Source of the DNA: Flavobacteriales bacterium
GTDB taxonomy: Bacteria > Bacteroidota > Bacteroidia > Flavobacteriales_F > PHOS-HE28
Length of the DNA: 64,000 nucleotides
Direction of reading: 5' to 3'
Assembly (NCBI GenBank): GCA_016716605.1
Contig: JADJWA010000001.1
Span: 1,488,001 to 1,552,000, forward strand
Positions 7,008-15,239 of the stretch are shown in pieces. The notes under the pieces were generated by a model. That model saw only the letters and a list, made by a program, of their open reading frames with translations, was not told the origin of the DNA and ran no database searches. Each line of letters begins with the position of its first letter. Position 1 is the stretch's first letter. Made by a program: the position numbers and the translations under genes.

Positions 7008-9880
7008 GGCAGCTGCTGCACCCGCACAGCATTCGGTGTGCTCCCGCCAATGGTGGTTAGGATCACATCGCGATCGTTGTTCGCGCCGATGTACTTGATC
7101 TGCCCGTCCATGTTCACATCCAGCGGGCTGTACACGTTGCTCACCGTGTTCGTGGGTGTGCTGCCGCCGATGGCCACGAGGATGGGGTCGCGGTCGTTGT
7201 TAGCGCCGATGTACTTGACCACCCCATCGCCGGTTGTCTCGCCCGGCCATAACACCCTCTTCGATCCGATTGTCCGTTGTGCGCCGCCGCCGTACGTTGA
7301 CATGGACGTGCTCGTGAAGTCGATCAGCGGCGGCGTTGACCCCAATGCGACAGCGGATCCGGTCATCACGCCCAAATGATTGCGGTGCCTGATCGCGACG
7401 CGATAGCTGCCTGGATTCGCCTGTATGCGAACAGGGGACGATCCATCCAACGCAACGACATCACCATCGCGCTGGACCATGGCCGCGCACCGGCGCAATG
7501 TGGTCACTCCCGAGGTGCCGCGCAATTCGACGAGCACCCAGTCCACGATCGCATCGTTTCCGACGGAAGCGAACACGTCTCCCGACACGGTTCCGCCGGC
7601 TCCAGGCGAACCCATATAGGTGTAGCCCAAGGCCGTGTAGGGCTCCGTGGTCGGCAGGAGGGAAGCTGCTCGCAAGGCATCACCCATGAGGCCCGTGACC
7701 GTTGAGTAAGGTCCCTCAAGGAGCACACGGGCAGCGATCTCCACATCGAGCGAACCCCAGCTATGGAGCTTCACGAGGAATGCATCATCGGCAGGGCCGC
7801 CCAGGGTATTCTGGTGCCCATCGCTCGCAATGCCGGAGCTTGAACGTGCCGTACCGGCGAGGTACACGTGGCCGTTCGGATCCGTTGCGCAGGAGTAGCC
7901 CCCATCTTGGTCGGATCCGCCGTAGTACGTGGCCCAGTTGCGGGTTCCATCGGGATGGAACCGCGCGAGGAAGGCGTCCGCGCCGCCGCCGGGGGATATT
8001 TGGTAGCCACCGCTGGAGATGCCCGACGCGGAATAGGTCCGACCTGCCAGGTAAACACCGCCGACCGCTTCCTCGACCGCGCAAGAGAGGCCGCCGTCCA
8101 AAGACGGCCCACCGTAGTACGTGCCCCAGACCCGGCCACCGTCCGAATCGAACTTCACCAGGAAAGCATCCTCATCGGACCCGGACAAGGCGTTCTGGTA
8201 CCCTCCAGCCGCGATGCCGGTCGTCGAAGTCGTCCAGCCTGCGAGGTACACGTGCCCATTCGGGGACCCTTCTACGGCGCAGGACCATCCTACGTCCGTT
8301 GCTGCGCCTCCGTAGTAGGTTCCCCAGATCCGTGTACCGTCCGGGGCCAGTTTCACCAGGAACGCATCGGTGCCGCCTCCGATAGGGCCCTGATGCCCAC
8401 CGCTGGCGATGCCCGAGGTTGACATGGTCTCACCCGACATATACACGCTGCCGCCGGGGTCAATGGCACAAGACCAAGCACGGTCATACCCGGCCCCGCC
8501 GTAGTAGGTGCCCCACAGTCGTGCGCCGTCTGGCGAGAATTTCACGAGAAAGGCATCGTAGCTGCCACCCAGCGCATTCTGGTGACCGCCGCTGGCGATG
8601 GCCGACGATGAGTTCGTGCCTCCTCTGAGGTAGACGTTGCCACTGGCATCAACCGCGCAGGCGCGGTCCCAGTCGGCGAAGTCCTGACCTGTTCCGCCGT
8701 AGTACGTGCCCCACAGCCTCGCACCTGCCGCGTCGAACTTCACCAGGAAAGCATCGTCGTCGCCACCGCTGATGTTCTGATGCCCGCCGATGGCGATGCC
8801 GGAGGTTGAGCCCGTGCGTCCTGCGAGGTAGACATTGCCACTGGCATCCACGGCGCAGGAAGGATAATCTGAGTAGGAATTCCCCGAGTAGTAGGTGCCC
8901 CAGATCCGTGTGCCATCCGGCGCGAATTTCACCAGGAAGGCGGAGGGGCCGAAGTCCAATGTGTTCTGGTGGCCTCCGCTCGCTATGGCGGAAGTCGAGA
9001 ACGCATGTCCCGCGAGATACACGCTGCCATCGGGGCCCACGGCGCAAGAGCTGCCGAGATCCTCATCCGGGCCTCCATAGTAGGTGCCCCAGACCCGTGG
9101 CGGGTCGATCACAAGCGTCCGTGTCCTATCGTACTCGGCGATCGTGAAGCTCAGCCGGTCACCCTTCAGTGCGAAGCGCGTGGGAATCTCTGCGCCGCCC
9201 TGGAAGCTCATCGGCCTCTCCTCGATGAAGCGCCCCATGCGGTTGCCGTGGATCAAGCGCCCGTCGCTGTCCAACCGCAGTTCCTCATGGTCCTTGAATC
9301 GCATGCTGATTGCTGCGGGATCCGCACCGGCATGCACGATGAAGTCGTACTTCATTCCTTTTTCCGTGGTATGGAACACCAGGTCGATGCCGGGGTAGAC
9401 GTCGTGGTAAACGATGCGCGAGTAGCAGTGAACGCCGAGTGCGTCGTGCTGGTAGTAGTTGGTGTAGTCGCTGCTCCGCCCCTCTGCGGTGATATGGGGA
9501 GCGACCGCCGCCCCCTCCAGCACCATGTCCATGCGATAGGTCTCCAGCCGGGCATGGTCATTCGATCCGTCCATCCTCGTGCGATCCAATGGGCTCCGCA
9601 TCAGGCCTGTGGAGCTCTCTGCGTGATGCACGCGATTGAACTGGTATGCGATGCCATTGCCCAACAGGAAAATGGTCGTGCCCCCCTGTTGGAGGCTGTA
9701 GCGCACCTCGGGCGATGGGTCGCCGTGCTGCGTGCGCACCTGTCCCTTGTTCTCCTCGAAGCTGGTGTTGGCCGCCCTGCGTGCGCCGGGCTCACTGGCG
9801 GATGCTTGCGCAAAGGATGATTCCGCGAGCATCGGAATCATGAACGACAAGAGAACCAGGTTCAACGGTTCTATTCTCAT
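7004..9880 (-). CDS. SBBP-repeat propeller protein with shared dockerin-like C-terminal module (copy 3)
   Basis: 958 residues with a signal peptide ending near SSFAQA. Residues about 35-270 resemble the DUF7948-type domain that precedes SBBP propellers (SFEENKGQVRTQ; PGIDLVFHTTEKGMKYDFIV). Seven SBBP repeats follow, each starting with a WGTYYGG-like motif and containing VYLAG, SGIASGGHQN and DAFLVKF. From about residue 713 comes the shared module (LMGDALRAASLLP, EPYTALGY, AIVDWVLVELRG, QRDGDVVALDG, AIRHRNHLGVMT) and two D-x-N-x-D-G repeats ending RVQQLP. A large beta-propeller displayed outside the cell is likely. It begins 5 nt after the upstream gene and overlaps the downstream one by 4 nt. 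Confidence 0.88.
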   Translation of the reverse strand: MRIEPLNLVLLSFMIPMLAESSFAQASASEPGARRAANTSFEENKGQVRTQHGDPSPEVRYSLQQGGTTIFLLGNGIAYQFNRVHHAESSTGLMRSPLDRTRMDGSNDHARLETYRMDMVLEGAAVAPHITAEGRSSDYTNYYQHDALGVHCYSRIVYHDVYPGIDLVFHTTEKGMKYDFIVHAGADPAAISMRFKDHEELRLDSDGRLIHGNRMGRFIEERPMSFQGGAEIPTRFALKGDRLSFTIAEYDRTRTLVIDPPRVWGTYYGGPDEDLGSSCAVGPDGSVYLAGHAFSTSAIASGGHQNTLDFGPSAFLVKFAPDGTRIWGTYYSGNSYSDYPSCAVDASGNVYLAGRTGSTSGIAIGGHQNISGGDDDAFLVKFDAAGARLWGTYYGGTGQDFADWDRACAVDASGNVYLRGGTNSSSAIASGGHQNALGGSYDAFLVKFSPDGARLWGTYYGGAGYDRAWSCAIDPGGSVYMSGETMSTSGIASGGHQGPIGGGTDAFLVKLAPDGTRIWGTYYGGAATDVGWSCAVEGSPNGHVYLAGWTTSTTGIAAGGYQNALSGSDEDAFLVKFDSDGGRVWGTYYGGPSLDGGLSCAVEEAVGGVYLAGRTYSASGISSGGYQISPGGGADAFLARFHPDGTRNWATYYGGSDQDGGYSCATDPNGHVYLAGTARSSSGIASDGHQNTLGGPADDAFLVKLHSWGSLDVEIAARVLLEGPYSTVTGLMGDALRAASLLPTTEPYTALGYTYMGSPGAGGTVSGDVFASVGNDAIVDWVLVELRGTSGVTTLRRCAAMVQRDGDVVALDGSSPVRIQANPGSYRVAIRHRNHLGVMTGSAVALGSTPPLIDFTSTSMSTYGGGAQRTIGSKRVLWPGETTGDGVVKYIGANNDRDPILVAIGGSTPTNTVSNVYSPLDVNMDGQIKYIGANNDRDVILTTIGGSTPNAVRVQQLP
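7007..7228 (-). repeat. Shared 3'-end cassette, copy 3
   Basis: Near-identical copy of the C-terminal dockerin-like cassette; see copy 1. Confidence 0.75.
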
Positions 9881-9885
9881 GATCG

Positions 9886-12651
9886 CTATGGCAATTGCTG
9901 CACCCTCACATTATTCGGCGTGCTCCCGCCCACCGTGGTCAGGATCACATCGCGATCGTTGTTCGCGCCGATGTACTTGATCACGCCATCCAGATTCACG
10001 TCCAGCGGGCTGTAAACGTTGCTCACTGTGTTGGTGGGCGTGCTGCCGCCGATGGCTGTGAGGATGGGATCGCGATCGTTGCCATTGCCCACGTATTTCA
10101 CCACGCCGTCTCCATTTGTGTCGCCAGGCCAAAGCACCATGGTGCCGCCGACATTGATCTGCGGGTTGATGCCATACGTGGGGGTTCCAGGGTTCGTGAA
10201 ATCGATGAGGGTCGGAGATGAGGAAAGCGTGATCGGAGAGTCCGTCATGACTCCTTGATGGTTGCGATGCCGGATGACCACGTGATAATCACCTGCCGGC
10301 GCGTTGAACCGGACCGGCGAGCTGCCATCGTTGGCACTCACGATGTCCCCATCGCGTTGAACCAAGGCGTTCCTTGTGGCCATGAGCACAGTCGGATCTG
10401 AAGCGCTGCGCAATTCCAGATGCACCCAATCAACAATGGCCCCATTTCCGCTGGCTGAGAGAATGGCCGCACTGGTGGCCTCGCTGCCACCACCGGCAGC
10501 ATTGCCGAATCCCAAGGCCGTGTATGGCTCGACGAGGCTGAATGCCGGCAGAGTGCGCAGAGCATCGTTCATGAGATTCAAGGAGTATGGACCTGCAAGC
10601 ATCACTTTGGCAGCAAGCGCGACGGGCTCATGCACTAATATGATGGACGGCGGCGTAAGGATGGGCGGATTCAGGTCGAAGTAGATACCGGCAGTGTTCA
10701 GGATCGTCTCCCCCGATGTGACAGGGAGCCTTGGCCTGATGCGGAACGATACGAATCCATGGCTGCGCGGCTCATTCACGCTGCTATGCGGCAGCAGGAT
10801 ATGCGGGAAGAGGACCTTGAGCACCCCCTGTCCTTCCAGCCTCCAACTGTAGGCATGCGATGCAGCTCCCATCACCAGTGATAATGGGTCAAGGTTGGAG
10901 GCCAGCGTATCACGGATTACTACGCTGAACGCGGTATCCGTTCCGGTGTTCTGGAAGCGTACGGTATAATCGATCCATTCATCCTCGCCAACGGTCCAGT
11001 GCACCGTGCTGCCCGAACTGGTCACGGCGCGCTTGTCATTCGGGTCATAGCTGCCCGTGACGGTTATCACGCGCTCAGCCGTGTTGTTCACTTGGTTCCC
11101 GTCCGTGTTCGCAGTGGTGAGCGAAGCTACGGTCAGCAGGTCTGTGCCGATAAGAGCAACATCCGGCGGCACTTGCACTTGCACGGAATAGCTCCGTGTG
11201 GACCACGCGCTCAACGACGACTGCGACCATGTCAAGGTGTTCCCATTGACCGTGGTCGGAGCTGGGCTTGCGCTGATATAGGTCACGGCTGGGTCGATCA
11301 CCAAGGTCATCGTCGTATTGCCGCTCTGTGCCGGGGTCAGGTTCTTGGCAAGCAGTCCATAGGTGAGCTGGAACCCGGGCCGGGCGGCACCACCGCTCAG
11401 CGCGACGCTGACATCCAACGGCACTGTGGGAAGCGTTGCGATGTTCGTCGTGGTGGTGTTCCCGAGGAACGCGGTGAACGGTATCGGAGCATTCACGCAA
11501 TGCTCCTCCACCGCCGGATGCTGCAAGGTCATGGTATGGGCTCCTCCAGCTGGCAGCGCGATGGCGTAGGTTCCGGCCGCTGAGGTAACGCCATAGAAAG
11601 GCCCGGGCAGCACCTCGATCACGGCATCAGGCACGCGAGGTTCCGAGAACTGGATCGTGCAGTTCGAGTTGTTGTCGACAGCCGCCGTTCCACTTGCCAC
11701 GGCGCATGGTCCGAGGTCGGAGATGGTGAACGGGAAATCCGAAACACAATCTGAAGGCCAGCTAACCGCATTCCAATTCCCCGCTCGTTCGATGATATGC
11801 TCCAATTGCAAGCGCAGGAAATAGGACCCCGGAGGGAGACCCTCGAAGGTCCTGTCACAGGGTAATGAGCTGCACAGCGGTGATGTGCTCAAGCAGTTCG
11901 GATAGAACAGCGACCCGTCACTTCGATACACCACCATTCGAAGGACACACTCTTGAAGAGCCCCCCCTGTCGTGCTCACGGTGATGCGACCGGTATTGCG
12001 ATTGCTGCACGATCCGACGATATCCAGGAACTGGGCTTCCGGAGCCGAGCTCAGGTACGTGAAATTCGTGTAGAACGATCCTGGACAGCCCAATGCATCC
12101 ACATAGGTCACCGGCGGGCTCGTTGTACCCGGTGCTCCCACCAGCTCCACTAGATAACTGGCATTCTGCCAGCACGAAGGCTCAGCCTGAGCGACCGGGA
12201 TATTCGGAGCGTTGATGGTCAACGGAGGGACCCCCGGCAGGTCTCCGATCCCGGGTATCTCATAGATGCCGCCGAAATTCTTCACGATGGTCCGCTGCTG
12301 CTGCCCGCCGCATCTAGGCAGCGGAAATGCGAATCCTTGCGTGAAGCTGCTCTGCTGATTGATCTGCACATTGGCGAATGCCGCATCGAGAACGGCATCG
12401 GTCACCGTGAGCTGGTGACTGCCCGCTGGGATATCCTCCAGGATGAAGGATGCGGAGCTCGACACCAGTTGTTGGCCGGTACTAAGACTCACCTCGAATG
12501 GAGGTGTTCCTCCGAAGATGGTTCCCGAGATCCGGCCACCATAAGTGCATACCGCTTGATGGGTCACGATGACCTCCACGCTGATGGCATGCGCTCCATG
12601 GCCGAAGGCCAGGGCCACCCAACCCAATAACAAAGGCACTTTGCTGCTCAT
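9886..12651 (-). CDS. DUF11/DUF7619-like secreted protein with shared dockerin-like C-terminal module (copy 4)
   Basis: 921 residues with signal peptide MSSKVPLLLGWVALAFGHGAHA. It has an early SprB-like FGGTPPFEVSL segment and a Cys-containing middle. At about residues 400-660 are two conserved immunoglobulin-like domains of the DUF11/DUF7619 type (SYDPNDKRAVTSSG, DYTVRFQNTGTDTAFSVVIRDTL, ETILNTAGIYFDLNPPI). From about residue 676 it carries the shared module (LMNDALRTLPAF, EPYTALGFG, AIVDWVHLELRS, LVQRDGDIVSANDG, IRHRNHQGVMT) and the two dockerin-like repeats ending RVQQLP. It is the first gene of the four-gene run, so the promoter should lie in 12652-13011. It is more AT-rich than the housekeeping genes. 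Confidence 0.85.
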   Translation of the reverse strand: MSSKVPLLLGWVALAFGHGAHAISVEVIVTHQAVCTYGGRISGTIFGGTPPFEVSLSTGQQLVSSSASFILEDIPAGSHQLTVTDAVLDAAFANVQINQQSSFTQGFAFPLPRCGGQQQRTIVKNFGGIYEIPGIGDLPGVPPLTINAPNIPVAQAEPSCWQNASYLVELVGAPGTTSPPVTYVDALGCPGSFYTNFTYLSSAPEAQFLDIVGSCSNRNTGRITVSTTGGALQECVLRMVVYRSDGSLFYPNCLSTSPLCSSLPCDRTFEGLPPGSYFLRLQLEHIIERAGNWNAVSWPSDCVSDFPFTISDLGPCAVASGTAAVDNNSNCTIQFSEPRVPDAVIEVLPGPFYGVTSAAGTYAIALPAGGAHTMTLQHPAVEEHCVNAPIPFTAFLGNTTTTNIATLPTVPLDVSVALSGGAARPGFQLTYGLLAKNLTPAQSGNTTMTLVIDPAVTYISASPAPTTVNGNTLTWSQSSLSAWSTRSYSVQVQVPPDVALIGTDLLTVASLTTANTDGNQVNNTAERVITVTGSYDPNDKRAVTSSGSTVHWTVGEDEWIDYTVRFQNTGTDTAFSVVIRDTLASNLDPLSLVMGAASHAYSWRLEGQGVLKVLFPHILLPHSSVNEPRSHGFVSFRIRPRLPVTSGETILNTAGIYFDLNPPILTPPSIILVHEPVALAAKVMLAGPYSLNLMNDALRTLPAFSLVEPYTALGFGNAAGGGSEATSAAILSASGNGAIVDWVHLELRSASDPTVLMATRNALVQRDGDIVSANDGSSPVRFNAPAGDYHVVIRHRNHQGVMTDSPITLSSSPTLIDFTNPGTPTYGINPQINVGGTMVLWPGDTNGDGVVKYVGNGNDRDPILTAIGGSTPTNTVSNVYSPLDVNLDGVIKYIGANNDRDVILTTVGGSTPNNVRVQQLP
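9889..10110 (-). repeat. Shared 3'-end cassette, copy 4
   Basis: Near-identical copy of the C-terminal dockerin-like cassette; the closest match by eye is copy 1 (both encode the NNVRVQQLP end and the NGNDRDPILTAIGG first repeat). Confidence 0.75.
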
Positions 12652-13011
12652 GATTCGTTTCTGGGTTCAGTAGGCTATTCGCACAGCGACCAAGTTCGGT
12701 GTTCTGTCCGTCGGCCCCGGAAGCGAATCGCCCCGGCGCAACAACGACCCATCGAGCGAGACATCAGTACACGATATCGGGAGTGCCCTCCGGGCGCAAC
12801 GTGCCGAATCGCTAAGCCCGAATATGGACAGAGCCTTAGCACCGAACGAGCCTCGGCGGAACAGAATGAGGTCACAATCGCTTCAGAGTCCAATGGAACA
12901 TGCTGGGCGTCTGGATGACGCATCTTGGCCCCCAGGTTGCCGGGAGCAGCTAGCCTGCACCACTGCCTTGCCCATCTTTGCCAGCCCCGGTCCGGCCGGG
13001 AATGCGAACCC
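12652..13011. other. 360-bp divergent intergenic region
   Basis: This region separates the four-gene secreted cluster (leftward) from the response regulator (rightward) and must hold both promoters. The only motif I can name is a CATCTTTG box at 12973 for the rightward gene. No convincing small gene or RNA is visible, and the short open frames here have no recognisable content. Confidence 0.5.
12973..12980 (+). promoter_or_regulatory. -7-like box CATCTTTG upstream of the response regulator
   Basis: CATCTTTG matches TAnnTTTG except for the first base and lies 31 nt before the ATG at 13012. A TTG trinucleotide occurs only a few bases upstream, too close for a -33 element. Confidence 0.3.
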
Positions 13012-14187
13012 ATGGCCCACATCCTCATCATCGACGACGAGAAAGCGATCCGCGCCGCGCTGCGCGATATCCTGGAGCACGAGAAGCACAAGGTCGAAGA
13101 GGCCGAGGACGGCATGGCCGGCCTGGAGAAGGCCATCAAGGGCAAGTACGACCTGGTGCTCTGCGACATCAAGATGCCCAAGATGGACGGGCTGGAAGTG
13201 CTCACGAAGCTCCAGGCCCACAACGAGGAGCTGCCCGTGGTGATGATCAGCGGCCACGGCACCATCGACACCGCCGTGGATGCCCTGAAGAAGGGCGCCT
13301 TCGACTTCATCGAGAAGCCCCCCAACATCAGCCGCATCCTGGTGAGCGTGCGCAATGCGCTTGACCGTGGCAACCTGATGCAGGAAACGAAGGTGCTGCG
13401 CCAGAAGGTGGGAAAGAGCAAGCTCGGCGGCGTGCAGATGATCGGCGAGAGCAAGGCCCTGCAAGCCATCCGCGACATGATCGAGAAAGTGGCCCCCAGC
13501 GATGCGCGCGTGCTGATCACCGGCGGCAACGGGGCGGGCAAAGAGGGCGTGGCCCGGCTCATCCACCAGAAGAGCAGCAGGGCCGAGGCGCCCTACATCG
13601 AAGTGAATTGCGCCGCCATCCCCGGTGAATTGATCGAGAGCGAGCTCTTCGGCCACATGAAGGGCAGCTTCACGAGCGCCATCAAGGACCGCAAGGGCAA
13701 GTTCGAGCTGGCCGATGGCGGAACCCTCTTCCTCGACGAGATCGGCGACATGGCCCTCAGCGCCCAGGCCAAGGTGCTGCGCGCGCTGCAGGAAGGCCGC
13801 ATCACCCCGGTGGGCGGCGACAAGGACATTCAGGTGAACGTGCGCGTGATCGCCGCCACCAACAAGGACCTGCGCAAGGAGATCGAGAAGGGCAACTTCC
13901 GTGAGGACCTCTACCACCGCCTCAGCGTGATCCCCATCCACGTGCCCAGCCTCAGCGAGCGCCTCGACGATGTGCCGCTGCTGGCCGAGCACTTCATCAG
14001 CCTGGTCTGCATCGAGCAGGGCATCCCGCCGAAGAAGATCGCCGAGAAGGCCATCAAGGAGCTCCAGAAGCTGCCTTGGACCGGCAACGTGCGTGAGCTG
14101 CGCAACGTGATCGAGCGGCTGGTGATCCTCAGCGGCAAGGAGATCACCGAGGGGGACGTGAAGGCTTACGCGGTGCCGCACGCCTGA
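13012..14187 (+). CDS. NtrC-family response regulator: receiver plus AAA+, no DNA-binding domain
   Basis: 391 residues. Residues 1-120 are a receiver domain (LIIDDEKAI, phosphoacceptor Asp in LVLCDIKMPKMDG, Lys in FIEKPP). Residues about 140-370 are a sigma54-type AAA+ domain with Walker A ITGGNGAGKEGVAR, Walker B GGTLFLDEIGD and the arginine-finger region FREDLYHRLSV. The loop that is GAFTGA in sigma54 activators reads GSFTSA, and the protein ends right after the AAA+ lid (NVRELRNVIERL) without a Fis-type HTH. It may act without specific DNA binding or through another partner. The start at MAHILIIDDE is chosen because the receiver begins there; upstream codons are non-homologous. Confidence 0.88.
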   Translation: MAHILIIDDEKAIRAALRDILEHEKHKVEEAEDGMAGLEKAIKGKYDLVLCDIKMPKMDGLEVLTKLQAHNEELPVVMISGHGTIDTAVDALKKGAFDFIEKPPNISRILVSVRNALDRGNLMQETKVLRQKVGKSKLGGVQMIGESKALQAIRDMIEKVAPSDARVLITGGNGAGKEGVARLIHQKSSRAEAPYIEVNCAAIPGELIESELFGHMKGSFTSAIKDRKGKFELADGGTLFLDEIGDMALSAQAKVLRALQEGRITPVGGDKDIQVNVRVIAATNKDLRKEIEKGNFREDLYHRLSVIPIHVPSLSERLDDVPLLAEHFISLVCIEQGIPPKKIAEKAIKELQKLPWTGNVRELRNVIERLVILSGKEITEGDVKAYAVPHA

Positions 14188-14358
14188 GCATCAGCCGTTT
14201 CAGCCGTTGGCCGACTGGCCCCGCCCGTTGGCCGAATGCACAGTACGCTGGGGATATTCGCCTGCGTTGGCAAGGCAACTTAGGCCTACCCGGGCCGTCT
14301 CTTTGTCTGGAACCACCTGCCATCCGGGGACTTATGTCCTCGACAAAACCTGCGTGCC

Positions 14359-14808
14359 ATGGAGAACCTGAAGGAATTTCACGACTATTTCTATTACACC
14401 CTTCGCCTGGGCAACGCCTTCTATTATGCCCTGGCCTTCATTGCCGCCATCGCCATCCTGGCGCAATGGCGCTTGTATGAGAAGTGCCGCCAGCCAGGCT
14501 TGGCCGCCTTCGTTCCCGTGTGGAACGTGATCGTGTTCATGCGCATCGTTGGACGCCCGGCCAGCGACGGCTGGAAGATGCTCATCCCCATCTGGGGCCA
14601 ACTCTACTTCATCCCGAAGGTGTGGATCGAGGTGATCGCCTGTTTCGGCAAGACCTCACTCTTGGATAAGGTCCTGGTGATCGTGCTCAATGGCTTGTAC
14701 ATCCTGAACCTCGCGCTCAGCGATGAGCAATACCTCGGCCCGCTGCGCGGCCAGGCTCCGCTGCCCAAGGCGCATAAGGTGGGCCGCGTGAACCCCCAGG
14801 TGGCGTGA
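14359..14808 (+). CDS. DUF5684-like small integral membrane protein
   Basis: 149 residues with about four hydrophobic segments: near 18-36, 52-66, 70-82 and 95-115. The pattern ILAQWRLYEKCRQPGLAAFVP followed by WNVIVFMRIVGRP and WKMLIPIWG matches the DUF5684 family and the membrane region that precedes some Bacteroidota signal peptidases. The function of the family is unknown. It is preceded by a 171-bp spacer containing two copies of CGTTGGCCGA and followed by a strong terminator hairpin, so it is probably a single-gene transcript. Confidence 0.65.
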   Translation: MENLKEFHDYFYYTLRLGNAFYYALAFIAAIAILAQWRLYEKCRQPGLAAFVPVWNVIVFMRIVGRPASDGWKMLIPIWGQLYFIPKVWIEVIACFGKTSLLDKVLVIVLNGLYILNLALSDEQYLGPLRGQAPLPKAHKVGRVNPQVA

Positions 14809-14839
14809 GGTAGCGTCATCACCCTGCGCCTCACGCCGC

Positions 14840-14880
14840 AACGAGGCCCCTTCGCGCAAGCCAAGGGGCTTCGTTGTTCT
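14840..14880 (+). terminator. Rho-independent-like terminator
   Basis: Arms AACGAGGCCCCTT (14840-14852) and AAGGGGCTTCGTT (14863-14875) pair with one mismatch around a 10-nt loop and are followed by GTTCT. It sits 32 nt after the DUF5684-like gene. Confidence 0.65.
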
Positions 14881-15186
14881 CAGCCGCTTCCATCGCTTGC
14901 TGAGCCCGATCGGGATCGCTTCGGAATCGGACGCAGCGCATAGAAGGCATGTGCGCATGAAATGGAGAGGAGAGAGGTGATGCCCGGGCCTTGGGCTCAG
15001 GTGGAAACTGCGGAAGGACATGCGAGGCCCGAACAGCCTTGCTTCGGGTCCCGCACCGAAACGGATTCGCCGCGTGGGCATCGGCTCTTCAGCAGACCTT
15101 AGGGCGACCATGCCGGAACCTTCCGGATAGAGCCGGATGCAGGCGCCCGCTCCCAAGCACAGGCTGCGGCTGCTTCCGGATGAAAG

Positions 15187-15220
15187 CAGAAGCCCCTTCG
15201 CGATCGCGAAGGGGCTTCTG
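15187..15220 (-). terminator. 34-bp perfect palindrome, likely terminator of the TPR lipoprotein gene
   Basis: CAGAAGCCCCTTCGCGA is followed directly by its exact reverse complement. It lies 19 nt beyond the stop of the minus-strand gene at 15240. On that strand it is followed by CTTTC, a weak T-tract. It shares the AAGGGGCTTC arm with the terminator at 14840. Confidence 0.6.
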
Positions 15221-15239
15221 ACCTGAGCGGGGCAACGGA

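Larger units (their letters stand above)
14809..15239. other. 431-bp intergenic region with two hairpins
   Basis: This region lies between the convergent DUF5684-like gene and the TPR lipoprotein gene. It holds the terminator at 14840 and the 34-bp palindrome at 15187. The sequence between them has no recognisable gene; a 76-codon open frame at 14991-15221 runs into the palindrome and looks spurious. Confidence 0.5.

Noticed and set aside
7790..9100. Tandem repeats that could suggest a CRISPR-like array
   Set aside because: The repeat units are in-frame SBBP propeller blades within one open reading frame, with imperfect repeats and no spacer structure.
4116..12651. Calling the four-gene cluster classical cellulosomal dockerin proteins
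   Set aside because: The loops have an insertion and no cohesin is visible in the window; only a dockerin-like description is supported.
14991..15221. 76-codon frame in the large intergenic region
   Set aside because: It ends inside a palindromic terminator and has no recognisable content or upstream signal.
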